Below are positions 1-8,533 of a stretch of DNA of 64,000 nucleotides, in pieces. The notes under the pieces were generated by a model. It searched no databases. It saw nothing but the letters and a program-made list of their open reading frames with translations, and was not told the origin of the DNA. Source of the DNA: Haemophilus_D parainfluenzae_AD (lineage in GTDB: Bacteria; Pseudomonadota; Gammaproteobacteria; Enterobacterales; Pasteurellaceae); assembly GCF_001679325.1 (NCBI RefSeq), contig NZ_LZMX01000029.1, one strand, 5' to 3'. Numbering within the stretch: the stretch's first letter is position 1; every line of letters begins with the position of its first letter. The translations under genes were made by a program, and so were the position numbers.

Positions 1-816
1 ACTGAGTTTTGAATCACTAAATGGAACTTTCGCATCACCTAACAATACTTCTGGTACGCTGACATTGCCACTTAAAGATTTTGAATAATCTTTAATCCCA
101 GCTGATTTTGCGATATCTAATGCCGTTGTAAGGTTTTCTAACTGAATTTGACGCACTGTCTCTGTATCTCGTTCAATCTTGTTTTTCTGAACCTCGAATC
201 CACTAAGCACCAAATTAATATTCACTAGAAAGTCTTTTTTATTTTCAGCAAGCACCCATTGGTCTACAAATTGAATATAGTCTAATAAGACATCCTGCGC
301 TTCCTTTGGTGTCTCTGCAGCAAAACTAACATTCACACCAATTGAATTTGGATCTTTTTTAGGATCTGCTACGGTAACAATCAGATTTTTATCAACCAAG
401 TTAGATAACAGCTTCTGTTTAGCCTCTTCAGAATTAGCATTTTTATCAGCATAAGTGTTAAACCATTTTGATTGAGAAAAGAACGCCTCTTTCAAACTAC
501 GTGAAAATAAAGCTGTTTTAAAGTCATTAAATACTTTTTCTGAAACTTTATCTTGTGAAAAATCTTTAATATCTAGAATTGATGCATATTCACTACGGAA
601 TAATAAATAATCACCTAAATTAGCGACTTTAGGCGGAATTACTACCGATTTAGATGTCCATTGTTCTTTGGCTGTAAAAGCATAGCCTGCCGCAATGGCG
701 GTACAAACGAAGGCAGATAAAATAATCCATAGTTTTTTCTTCCATAAGGTTCTTATTAATTCAATTAAGTCAACCTCATCAGTTTCATTTATTTTTTGAG
801 AATAAACATTACTCAT
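1..816 (-). CDS. wzz: Wzz/FepE-type polysaccharide chain-length determinant, partial
   Basis: The gene runs off the left edge; 272 codons are visible and the C-terminus is missing. The N-terminus has a short basic cytoplasmic segment (LWKKK) followed by one membrane span at about residues 28-47 (rich in I, L, A, V). A long mixed periplasmic region follows, the layout of inner-membrane Wzz co-polymerases that set O-antigen or other surface glycan length. A helical charged segment around residues 200-240 fits the coiled periplasmic part of the family. Two in-frame ATGs adjoin (819 and 816). The AAGGA upstream is 4 bases from the first and 7 from the second, so 816 is preferred. A Wzz homolog beside glnA-typA is also the order I recall from H. 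influenzae. Family assignment is good; the exact glycan is not visible. Confidence 0.8.
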   Translation of the reverse strand, partial: MSNVYSQKINETDEVDLIELIRTLWKKKLWIILSAFVCTAIAAGYAFTAKEQWTSKSVVIPPKVANLGDYLLFRSEYASILDIKDFSQDKVSEKVFNDFKTALFSRSLKEAFFSQSKWFNTYADKNANSEEAKQKLLSNLVDKNLIVTVADPKKDPNSIGVNVSFAAETPKEAQDVLLDYIQFVDQWVLAENKKDFLVNINLVLSGFEVQKNKIERDTETVRQIQLENLTTALDIAKSAGIKDYSKSLSGNVSVPEVLLGDAKVPFSDSKLS

Positions 817-954
817 CATCAATTCCTTTAAGTACTTCGATATGTTATAGACTGCCTCATTCTACCTAATTTCCCCTACTCTAACAAGGGAATTAGTTTA
901 TCCTCCGTTTTATACTTCATTTATGCTAATAAAATACGTTTATTTAATAAAATA

Positions 955-987
955 AAAAGGCATCATCAAAAAATAATGACACCTTTT
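955..987 (-). terminator. Intrinsic terminator of glnA
   Basis: Arms at 955-966 and 976-987 form a 12-bp stem with two G-T wobbles and a 9-base loop. On the minus strand a T-rich tract follows. It lies 35 bases after the glnA stop codon and separates glnA from the wzz-like gene. Confidence 0.75.
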
Positions 988-1021
988 CTTTTATAAGTAG
1001 AATCAATTAATTATATGGTCA

Positions 1022-2440
1022 CTAGACATAATACATCTCAAACTCAACAGGATGTGGTGTCATATTTAAACGTTCTACTTCTTTACGTTTAATGTTAATA
1101 AATGCTTCGATAAAGTCTTTCGCAAACACACCACCTTGCGTTAAAAATTCATAGTCTTTTTCTAATGAATTCAAGGCTTCTTCTAATGAGCTTGCAACTG
1201 CAGGAATATCTTTTAATTCTTCAGGTGGAAGATCGTAAAGATTTTTATCCATTGCATCACCTGGATGAATTTTGTTCACTACGCCATCAAGGCCTGCCAT
1301 TAATAATGCAGCAAATGCAAGATATGGGTTTGCCAATGGATCTGGGAAACGTGCTTCAATACGGATCGCTTTCGGGCTAGTTACTGCCGGAATACGAATT
1401 GAAGCAGAACGGTTACTTGCAGAGTAAGCTAATAATACTGGTGCTTCAAAACCTGGCACTAAACGTTTGTATGAGTTAGTACTTGGGTTGGTGAATGCAT
1501 TTAATGCTTTAGCGTGCTTAATGATACCACCAATGTAATAAAGTGCGGTTTCAGAAAGACCCGCATATTTATCACCTTGGAAAATATTTTTACCGTCTTT
1601 GCTTAATGACATATTACAGTGCATACCAGAACCATTATCACCTGTGATTGGTTTTGGCATAAAGCAAGCGGTTTTGCCGTGTTCTAATGCAACGTTTTGC
1701 ACCACATATTTATAGATTTGTGTTTCATCCGCTTTTAGGGTTAAGCTGTTGAATTTGGTTGCAATTTCGTTTTGACCTGCTGTTGCCACTTCATGGTGGT
1801 GAGCTTCGATGACTAAGCCCATTTCTTCTAAAATTAAACACATTTCAGATCGAATATCATGAGCAGTATCAATTGGTGCCACCGCACAATAACCACCTTT
1901 CTTCAATGGACGATAAGCATTGTTACCGCCTTCATATTTTTTGTTGGTGTTCCAAGCGGCTTCAATATCATCAATGGCGAAAGAAGCACGGTTCATTGAT
2001 ACATCAAAACGTACATCATCAAATAAGAAGAACTCAGGTTCTGGACCAAAGAATGCCTGATCTGCAACGCCTGTTGAACGCATATAGTTTTCTGCTCGAA
2101 TAGCGATTGAACGCGGATCACGATCATAGCTTTGCATGGTTGTTGGCTCATAAACGCTACAACGAATTGAAAGTGTTGGGATCTGCGCAAATGGATCGAC
2201 TACTGCAGTTTCAGCAATTGGCATTAAAAGCATATCGGCTTTGTTAATGGTTTTCCAACCTTCAACAGAAGAGCCATCGAACATTTTGCCATCTTCAAAC
2301 ATATCTTCATCGACAAGGCTAACCGGGATAGAAACACCATGTTCTTTACCTTTAATGTCGGTGAAACGAAGTAGCACGAACTTAATATCGTTCTCTTCGA
2401 TCAGTTTAAATACGTTGGCAATTGCATTTGCATTTGGCAT
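1022..2440 (-). CDS. glnA: Glutamine synthetase type I
   Basis: Forms glutamine from glutamate, ammonia and ATP in the cytoplasm, as a dodecamer. At 472 residues it has the usual GSI-beta length. Visible family signatures are the N-terminal beta-grasp region (FTDIKGKEH), the ATP-binding stretch KPITGDNGSGMHCN, the glutamate-site loop NPSTNSYKRLVPG, and the adenylylation site NLYDLPPEE with Tyr at about residue 402. That tyrosine suggests control by GlnE-type adenylylation. The start is supported by GAGGA 6 bases upstream. It stands alone with its own terminator and is divergent from typA. No NtrC-type enhancer site was recognised upstream. Confidence 0.98.
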   Translation of the reverse strand: MPNANAIANVFKLIEENDIKFVLLRFTDIKGKEHGVSIPVSLVDEDMFEDGKMFDGSSVEGWKTINKADMLLMPIAETAVVDPFAQIPTLSIRCSVYEPTTMQSYDRDPRSIAIRAENYMRSTGVADQAFFGPEPEFFLFDDVRFDVSMNRASFAIDDIEAAWNTNKKYEGGNNAYRPLKKGGYCAVAPIDTAHDIRSEMCLILEEMGLVIEAHHHEVATAGQNEIATKFNSLTLKADETQIYKYVVQNVALEHGKTACFMPKPITGDNGSGMHCNMSLSKDGKNIFQGDKYAGLSETALYYIGGIIKHAKALNAFTNPSTNSYKRLVPGFEAPVLLAYSASNRSASIRIPAVTSPKAIRIEARFPDPLANPYLAFAALLMAGLDGVVNKIHPGDAMDKNLYDLPPEELKDIPAVASSLEEALNSLEKDYEFLTQGGVFAKDFIEAFINIKRKEVERLNMTPHPVEFEMYYV

Positions 2441-2567
2441 AAGGAGTCCTCTATTTTGCTATGTGTATAATCTTTAATAAAATTAAAAGAGCATTATAAC
2501 GCAATCGCTTGCTTTTTTCATGGGATTTATTTTAAACACCGGCATAGCAGAGTAACGAAATATCGTG

Positions 2568-2573
2568 TATAAT
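2568..2573 (+). promoter_or_regulatory. Candidate typA promoter -10 box
   Basis: TATAAT lies 116 bases before the typA start, with a poor -35 (TAGCAG, 2545-2550) 17 bases upstream. If used, the transcript would carry the inverted repeat at 2595-2662 in its 5' leader. Inference from motif only. Confidence 0.4.
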
Positions 2574-2594
2574 TTTTGCCCTTTCGCGATTCTC

Positions 2595-2662
2595 GTAGGG
2601 TGAGTTTTACTCACCAATTTAAACTACTTGGACTATTCGGTGGTATAAAAATTCCACCCTAC
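2595..2662 (+). repeat. MITE-like composite inverted repeat in typA leader
   Basis: Outer arms GTAGGGTG (2595-2602) and CACCCTAC (2655-2662) enclose two smaller palindromes: GGTGAGT-TTT-ACTCACC (2599-2615) and GGTGG...CCACC (2639-2658). This architecture resembles short dispersed palindromic elements that begin with GTAGGGTG and occur between genes in several proteobacteria. Only one copy was noticed in this window, so mobility cannot be shown here. Confidence 0.6.
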
Positions 2663-2689
2663 AAAACTTAAACTTTAAGAACGTAATAA

Positions 2690-4540
2690 ATGAAAAACGA
2701 CATTGATATTAATAAATTGCGCAATATCGCAATTATCGCTCACGTTGACCATGGTAAAACCACCCTCGTTGACAAACTTCTTCAACAATCCGGTACATTT
2801 GAATCAACTCGTGGTGATGTTGATGAACGCGTAATGGACTCAAACGATCTTGAAAAAGAACGTGGTATTACCATTCTTGCAAAAAATACCGCAATTAACT
2901 GGAATGGTTATCGCATTAACATCGTAGATACCCCAGGACACGCCGACTTCGGTGGTGAAGTAGAACGTGTACTTTCTATGGTGGACTCTGTACTTTTAGT
3001 GGTAGATGCCTTTGACGGCCCAATGCCACAAACGCGTTTCGTGACACAAAAAGCCTTTGCTCATGGTTTAAAACCAATCGTAGTTATCAACAAAGTTGAC
3101 CGTCCAGGCGCACGTCCTGATTGGGTGGTGGATCAAGTATTCGATTTATTCGTTAATCTTGGTGCAACCGATGAGCAATTAGACTTCCCGATTATCTATG
3201 CATCTGCATTAAATGGTGTAGCAGGTCTTGAACATGAAGATTTAGCGGAAGATATGACGCCGTTATTTGAAGCGATTGTTCAACACGTTGAACCACCAAA
3301 AGTGGAACTTGATGCCCCATTCCAAATGCAAATTTCCCAATTAGACTATAACAGCTATGTGGGTGTTATCGGTATCGGTCGTATCAAACGTGGTGCAATC
3401 AAACCAAATCAACCTGTAACTATCATTGATGGCGAAGGTAAAACTCGTCAAGGCCGTGTAGGTCAAGTATTAGGTCACCTTGGTTTACAACGTTATGAAG
3501 AAGATGTTGCTTACGCAGGTGATATCATCGCGATTACTGGTTTAGGTGAATTAAATATCTCGGATACCATTTGTGATATAAACGCGGTTGAAGCCTTACC
3601 TTCATTAACCGTTGATGAACCAACCGTAACCATGTTCTTCTGTGTAAATACTTCACCGTTTGCAGGTCAAGAAGGTAAATATGTGACTTCTCGTCAAATT
3701 CTTGAACGTTTAAACAAAGAACTCGTTCACAACGTCGCATTACGCGTAGAAGAAACACCAAACCCAGATGAATTCCGTGTTTCTGGCCGTGGTGAATTAC
3801 ACCTTTCTGTATTAATTGAAAATATGCGTCGTGAAGGTTATGAGCTTGCGGTTTCTCGTCCTAAAGTAATCTACCGTGAAATCAACGGCAAAAAACAAGA
3901 GCCTTACGAACAAGTGACTATCGACGTAGAAGAACAACACCAAGGTTCTGTCATGGAAGCATTAGGTATCCGTAAAGGTGAAGTTCGCGATATGATGCCA
4001 GATGGCAAAGGTCGTGTACGTTTAGAATATATCATCCCAAGCCGTGGCTTGATCGGTTTCCGTGGTGAATTCATGACCATGACGTCAGGTACCGGTTTAC
4101 TTTACTCTAGTTTCGATCACTACGATGACATCAAACCAGGTGAAATCGGCCAACGTAAAAACGGTGTATTAATTTCTAACGCAACAGGTAAAGCACTTGC
4201 TTATGCACTATTTGGTTTACAAGAGCGTGGTAAATTAATGATCGAAGCCAACGTAGAAGTTTACGAAGGTCAAATCATCGGTATTCACAGCCGTACAAAC
4301 GACTTAACTGTTAACTGTTTACAAGGTAAAAAACTCACCAATATGCGTGCATCAGGTAAAGATGATGCAATCGTCTTAACCACGCCGGTGAAATTTACAC
4401 TTGAACAAGCTATCGAGTTTATCGATGATGACGAGTTAGTGGAAGTCACACCTGAATCAATCCGTATCCGTAAAAAACTCTTAACGGAAAACGATCGTAA
4501 ACGTGCAAACCGTACCACAACCAGTACGAGTACACACTAA
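2690..4540 (+). CDS. typA: Ribosome-associated translational GTPase TypA/BipA
   Basis: A GTPase related to EF-G that binds the 70S ribosome and assists 50S assembly and stress adaptation. The G motifs are clear near the N-terminus: AHVDHGKTT (G1), RGITI (switch region), DTPGHADFGGEVE (G3) and NKVD (G4). Domain II, two EF-G-like domains and the BipA-specific C-terminal domain fill the remaining length; 616 residues is normal for the family. The tail is basic. The gene is monocistronic, divergent from glnA and convergent with rdgC. The ribosome binding site is weak (AAGAACG). Confidence 0.97.
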   Translation: MKNDIDINKLRNIAIIAHVDHGKTTLVDKLLQQSGTFESTRGDVDERVMDSNDLEKERGITILAKNTAINWNGYRINIVDTPGHADFGGEVERVLSMVDSVLLVVDAFDGPMPQTRFVTQKAFAHGLKPIVVINKVDRPGARPDWVVDQVFDLFVNLGATDEQLDFPIIYASALNGVAGLEHEDLAEDMTPLFEAIVQHVEPPKVELDAPFQMQISQLDYNSYVGVIGIGRIKRGAIKPNQPVTIIDGEGKTRQGRVGQVLGHLGLQRYEEDVAYAGDIIAITGLGELNISDTICDINAVEALPSLTVDEPTVTMFFCVNTSPFAGQEGKYVTSRQILERLNKELVHNVALRVEETPNPDEFRVSGRGELHLSVLIENMRREGYELAVSRPKVIYREINGKKQEPYEQVTIDVEEQHQGSVMEALGIRKGEVRDMMPDGKGRVRLEYIIPSRGLIGFRGEFMTMTSGTGLLYSSFDHYDDIKPGEIGQRKNGVLISNATGKALAYALFGLQERGKLMIEANVEVYEGQIIGIHSRTNDLTVNCLQGKKLTNMRASGKDDAIVLTTPVKFTLEQAIEFIDDDELVEVTPESIRIRKKLLTENDRKRANRTTTSTSTH

Positions 4541-4580
4541 TTAAAAACGTGCGGAAATTTGACCGCACTTTTAAATAAAC

Positions 4581-4607
4581 AAAAGGCGAACATGATGTTC
4601 GCCTTTT
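4581..4607. terminator. Bidirectional terminator between typA and rdgC
   Basis: AAAAGGCGAAC / GTTCGCCTTTT forms an 11-bp stem with an ATGAT loop and T or A tracts on both sides. A paired-USS hairpin (arms 4549-4554 and 4563-4568) sits just upstream, so typA has two hairpins in tandem. Confidence 0.85.
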
Positions 4608-4623
4608 TATTTCATGATTAAAA

Positions 4624-5535
4624 CTAGCCTAGTCTGACTTTCTCACCACCGAATTCATCGAGTAAGTTTTCTGTTAGTTTAGATAAAATACCCGTCATTA
4701 ATACAAAATCAGCATCAAAGCGTTGCGCATAATCTTCTTTTAAAATATCCGCATTTTTCTCACGCACCGCATCAGCAAATTTTAAACGTTTGAGCGTACA
4801 ATCTTCATTAAACACGAAAGTCAGCGTATCTTCCCATTCCAATGCAAGCTTGCTCACCACTTTTTTTCCATCTTGTAAAAGCGCGAGAATCTCTTCATTT
4901 TCTAAAGGCTGTTTCTTACAACGGATCACGCTGTCTTCTTGGCTTCCACGCAATTCAGCTTCTTCTAACGCCATCAACCAAGGCGGGATTTTTTCCTGCA
5001 CAATCCAATCCGTTAAAATGGTCGAAGGTTCATTGGCAAAAGCCAACGGTACAACAGGTAACGAACCAAGGGATTTACGCAATAACGCCAAGGCATCTTC
5101 TGCACGTTTACTGGATGCCGCATCGACATGCACAAGGTTATTCTCCGTATCAATCCATACAGAAGTTTGCTGATTTTTAGTGAATGCGCGTGGCAATAAA
5201 TTCATCACCACATCATCTTTTAACGTTTGTTTTTCCGTTTTCTTCAATTTACGGTTTTCTTTTTGCTCCAGGCTTTCAATGCGTTCATCTAATTCACGTT
5301 TCACCACATTCGCCGGCAACATTTTCTCTTCTTTTTTCCCAACCAATAAAATGTGTTTACCGACAGAGAAATGCAATAATTCTCTGTCTTTCAAGGGATT
5401 CGTCCAACCGAATTTACTTTGATCTTGTGAGCCACAAGGATGAAATTCACAATCTGACAACTGGCGTTGTAATTCATTAAGATCCCAATCTAAGGGCTTC
5501 GTCAGCCTATATGACATTAAATTTTTAAACCACAT
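4624..5535 (-). CDS. rdgC: Recombination-associated protein RdgC
   Basis: RdgC is a ring-forming, sequence-nonspecific DNA-binding protein associated with the nucleoid that limits RecA action. The protein begins MWFKNLMSYRLTKP, typical of the family. From this start it has 303 residues, the E. coli length. An upstream in-frame ATG would add 19 residues unlike the family. The start at 5535 is chosen because GAAGGAAG lies 7 bases before it. The C-terminal segment carries the acidic, aromatic FDADFVLMTG stretch typical of RdgC. It is divergent from proC with 65 bases between the starts and shares the terminator at 4581-4607 with typA. Confidence 0.95.
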   Translation of the reverse strand: MWFKNLMSYRLTKPLDWDLNELQRQLSDCEFHPCGSQDQSKFGWTNPLKDRELLHFSVGKHILLVGKKEEKMLPANVVKRELDERIESLEQKENRKLKKTEKQTLKDDVVMNLLPRAFTKNQQTSVWIDTENNLVHVDAASSKRAEDALALLRKSLGSLPVVPLAFANEPSTILTDWIVQEKIPPWLMALEEAELRGSQEDSVIRCKKQPLENEEILALLQDGKKVVSKLALEWEDTLTFVFNEDCTLKRLKFADAVREKNADILKEDYAQRFDADFVLMTGILSKLTENLLDEFGGEKVRLG

Positions 5536-5600
5536 CGTAACACTTCCTTCATAATAGGGTAAAATACGCGACATTGTAGCCCATAAACTCACGGGAAAAA

Positions 5601-6419
5601 ATGATACAACAGAAATTAATTGCCTTCATCGGCGGTGGCAATATGGCACAAGCCATTGTGCTCGGCCTATTAAAACAAGGTTATCCTGCCGATAAAATTA
5701 TCGTTAATGATCCTAATGAAGAGAAACGTGCTTTTTTTGCTCAATATGGTGTCGCCGTTTCTACGGATAACGAGCAATCCATCACACAATCTCAAGTTGT
5801 GTTATTTGCCGTTAAGCCACAAGTTCTTGCTGATGTTTGCAAGCCATTAAGTGCGGTTGATTTCTCTGATAAATTAATTATTTCTATTGCAGCAGGGATT
5901 TCGACTGCCCGATTAGCTGAACTCCTTCCAACATCAAAATCTATTGTTCGCGTGATGCCAAACACGCCTGCATTAGTGGGTGAAGGCATGGCAGGCTTAT
6001 TTGCCGATAAAAACACCCCTGAAATTGACCGCACTTTTGCGGAAGATTTACTTTCTGCTGTAGGGAAAACCACTTGGGTGACGAATGAAGATCACATGCA
6101 TGCGGTCACCGCGGCATCTGGCAGTAGCCCAGCTTACTTCTTCCAATTTTTAGAAGCCATGCAACAAGGCTTAATGGAAATGGGATTAGATGAAAACCAA
6201 TCTCGTGAATTGGTACAACAAGCCATGTTAGGCTCGGCGAAGCTGGTGATTGAAAATCCACAAACTGCGCTTTCCACGTTACGAGAAAATGTCACCTCAA
6301 AAGGCGGCACCACCGCAGCCGCATTAAATGTGTTCACTCAATACCAATTTAACGACATCATTAAACAAGCGATGCAGGCCTGCGTGGCACGCTCACAAGA
6401 AATGGAAAAATTATTCTAA
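5601..6419 (+). CDS. proC: Pyrroline-5-carboxylate reductase
   Basis: Catalyses the last step of proline synthesis, NAD(P)H reduction of pyrroline-5-carboxylate. The N-terminal Rossmann motif FIGGGNMAQA and the C-terminal signature region TSKGGTTAAALNVF identify the family; 272 residues is standard. USS cores inside the gene encode the peptides LSAVDF and DRTFA, a common way uptake signals are accommodated in reading frames. Its stop codon overlaps the next start by one base (TAATG), so the MFS gene behind it is translationally coupled. Confidence 0.97.
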   Translation: MIQQKLIAFIGGGNMAQAIVLGLLKQGYPADKIIVNDPNEEKRAFFAQYGVAVSTDNEQSITQSQVVLFAVKPQVLADVCKPLSAVDFSDKLIISIAAGISTARLAELLPTSKSIVRVMPNTPALVGEGMAGLFADKNTPEIDRTFAEDLLSAVGKTTWVTNEDHMHAVTAASGSSPAYFFQFLEAMQQGLMEMGLDENQSRELVQQAMLGSAKLVIENPQTALSTLRENVTSKGGTTAAALNVFTQYQFNDIIKQAMQACVARSQEMEKLF

Positions 6420-7579
6420 TGCAAGTTCGTCCTTTTACTTGGCTCGCCTTGAGCTTTTTTGGCTACTATTGTGCCTACGGTGTGTTTCTTCCCCTTTTCC
6501 CCGCATGGTTGAAAACGCAATCTTATAGCGAAGAAAGCATCGGCTTATTACTTGCCTGTGCCTACATATTCCGTTTCAGCGGCGGTATTTTATTTTCAGG
6601 CTTAATAAAACGCGTTTCTCTCTTAGTGAATGGTTTACGTTATTTGGGTGTAGCCAGCGCCATTACAATGGCGTTAATTGGGCTGATGTCACATAATTTC
6701 TGGCTATTATTTATTGGACTTGCGTTGTATTCCATGGTGAATGCGGCCGGTATGCCCATTGGTGATAGCCTTGCCAGTACATGGCAACAACAAATTCATT
6801 TAGATTATGGCAAAGCACGCTTAATTGGTTCCTTTGCGTTTGTTGTTGGTGTGATGGTATTCGGGTATTTTGTTGGACTCGTGGGTGAGCAATATATTAC
6901 TTGGATGATCACAGGCATACTCGTTTTTTACTGTATTGTGCAATTACTTCATCCGAACCCAATGCCGCAGGATGAACCTCAAAGTGCGGTCGAAAATTCC
7001 GTTGGATTTTTAGACTTACTGAAAAATAAAACGACCCTTCGTTTGTTTATTGCGATTTCACTCATTCAAGGATCGCATGCAGCTTATTACTCATATAGCA
7101 CTATTTTTTGGACAAATCATGGCCACTCCGTTTCCGATGCGGGTTTATTTTGGGGAATCAGTGTATTAGCTGAAATCGTGGTCTTTTTCTTCTCCACTCG
7201 ATTATTCAAAAACTGGAGCATTACAGCTCTTTTCTATCTCACCGGTATTGCGGCTATCGTGCGTTGGCTCGCTTTTGGTTATGCCGACACCTTTGTTGAA
7301 ATCATTCTATTGCAATGTTTTCACAGCCTCACGTATGTTGCTGGGCATTACGCGACCGTGCGTTACATCACCACGCAACCACAAACCCATATTGCGAAAT
7401 TACAAGGCTTATACAATGCTTTAGCGGGTTCTGCCGCCATTGCGATTTTCACTGCGCTTTCTGGCGTACTTTATCCGATTTCGCCAGTTTATGCCTTTAG
7501 CTTAATGGCCGCCTTTGCCTTCATTGGTTTATTTATCACCCCGCGTGGCGTGAAAGCCTTTTTGGTACATAGAGTGTAA
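6419..7579 (+). CDS. MFS transporter, HcaT / 3-phenylpropionate permease-like
   Basis: A polytopic inner-membrane protein of 386 residues with about 12 hydrophobic segments in two halves joined by a hydrophilic stretch near residues 180-200. The N-terminus (PFTWLALSFFGYYCAYGVF) and the motif around VNAAGMPIGDSLASTWQQQ resemble the HcaT/YcaD-like branch of the major facilitator superfamily. The substrate is not evident, and no catabolic genes lie next to it. It overlaps proC by one base and precedes xerD by 2 bases, so the three genes form one operon. Confidence 0.8.
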   Translation: MQVRPFTWLALSFFGYYCAYGVFLPLFPAWLKTQSYSEESIGLLLACAYIFRFSGGILFSGLIKRVSLLVNGLRYLGVASAITMALIGLMSHNFWLLFIGLALYSMVNAAGMPIGDSLASTWQQQIHLDYGKARLIGSFAFVVGVMVFGYFVGLVGEQYITWMITGILVFYCIVQLLHPNPMPQDEPQSAVENSVGFLDLLKNKTTLRLFIAISLIQGSHAAYYSYSTIFWTNHGHSVSDAGLFWGISVLAEIVVFFFSTRLFKNWSITALFYLTGIAAIVRWLAFGYADTFVEIILLQCFHSLTYVAGHYATVRYITTQPQTHIAKLQGLYNALAGSAAIAIFTALSGVLYPISPVYAFSLMAAFAFIGLFITPRGVKAFLVHRV

Positions 7580-7581
7580 AC

Positions 7582-8475
7582 ATGAATAACCTTACGCTAG
7601 TTGATTTATTCTTGAATGAATATTGGATTGAAAAAGGATTGTCGGAAAACACCGTGCAGTCTTATCGTCTCGATTTGACCGCACTTTGTGATTGGTTGGA
7701 TAAACAAAATTTATCCCTCGAAACCCTCGAACCATTAGATCTGCAACAATTTTTAGGCAGCCGTTTAGAGCAAGGTTACAAAGCCACGAGTACTGCTCGA
7801 ATGTTGAGTGCAATGCGGAAATTATTCCAATATTTGTATCGCGAAAAGTATCGTACGGATGATCCTAGTGCCGTACTGAGCTCACCTAAATTACCAAGCC
7901 GCTTGCCTAAATATTTAACCGAGCAACAAGTCACAGATTTATTAAATACACCTGATGTCGAAATTCCGCTCGAGTTACGCGATAAAGCCATGTTGGAATT
8001 GCTGTACGCTACTGGATTACGTGTCACGGAATTGGTCACGCTCACCATTGAGAATATGAATTTACAACAAGGCGTAGTACGTGTGATTGGTAAAGGTAAC
8101 AAAGAACGGATTGTACCAATGGGAGAGGAAGCGGCGTTTTGGGTGCGACAATTTGTGCTTTACGGTCGCCCTATTTTACTTAATGGACAAAGTTCCGATG
8201 TAGTCTTTCCGAGTCAACGAGCTCAACAAATGACTCGTCAAACGTTCTGGCATCGCATCAAGCATTATGCCGTGTTAGCAGGAATCGATACGGATGCACT
8301 TTCACCGCACGTTCTCCGTCATGCCTTTGCGACACATTTGGTGAATCACGGTGCGGATCTCCGTGTTGTGCAAATGCTCCTCGGACATAGCGATCTCTCC
8401 ACCACGCAAATCTATACTCACGTGGCCAAAGAACGCTTGAAACATCTTCATGAAAGATTTCATCCGAGGGGATAA
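7582..8475 (+). CDS. xerD: Site-specific tyrosine recombinase XerD
   Basis: With XerC it resolves chromosome dimers at dif under FtsK control. The N-terminal SAM-like core-binding domain spans residues 1 to about 90 and the catalytic domain follows. All catalytic residues are visible: Arg147 (ATGLRVTEL), Lys171 (GKGNKER), His243 and Arg246 (HVLRHAFATH), His269 (LLGHSDL) and Tyr278 (TTQIYTHV). Length 297 is normal. It is a housekeeping recombinase, not a phage integrase: there are no att-like repeats or phage genes nearby. It ends the proC operon at a paired-USS terminator. Confidence 0.97.
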   Translation: MNNLTLVDLFLNEYWIEKGLSENTVQSYRLDLTALCDWLDKQNLSLETLEPLDLQQFLGSRLEQGYKATSTARMLSAMRKLFQYLYREKYRTDDPSAVLSSPKLPSRLPKYLTEQQVTDLLNTPDVEIPLELRDKAMLELLYATGLRVTELVTLTIENMNLQQGVVRVIGKGNKERIVPMGEEAAFWVRQFVLYGRPILLNGQSSDVVFPSQRAQQMTRQTFWHRIKHYAVLAGIDTDALSPHVLRHAFATHLVNHGADLRVVQMLLGHSDLSTTQIYTHVAKERLKHLHERFHPRG

Positions 8476-8480
8476 AATAA

Positions 8481-8522
8481 AAAAGTGCGGTCAAATTTAT
8501 CATTAATTTTGACCGCACTTTT
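8481..8522. terminator. Paired-USS bidirectional terminator (xerD / glycerate kinase)
   Basis: Perfect 15-bp arms 8481-8495 and 8508-8522, each holding an extended uptake signal, form a hairpin with a 12-base loop between the convergent xerD and glycerate kinase genes. Confidence 0.85.
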
Positions 8523-8533
8523 GCATGAAAAGG

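Noticed and set aside
4790..5480. Several plus-strand open frames of 80-127 codons opposite rdgC
   Set aside because: They lie wholly antisense to a clear gene, lack ribosome binding sites and show no family features.
7582..8475. Tyrosine recombinase as a sign of an integrated element
   Set aside because: All features are those of the housekeeping XerD, the neighbours are core genes, and there are no att-like repeats.
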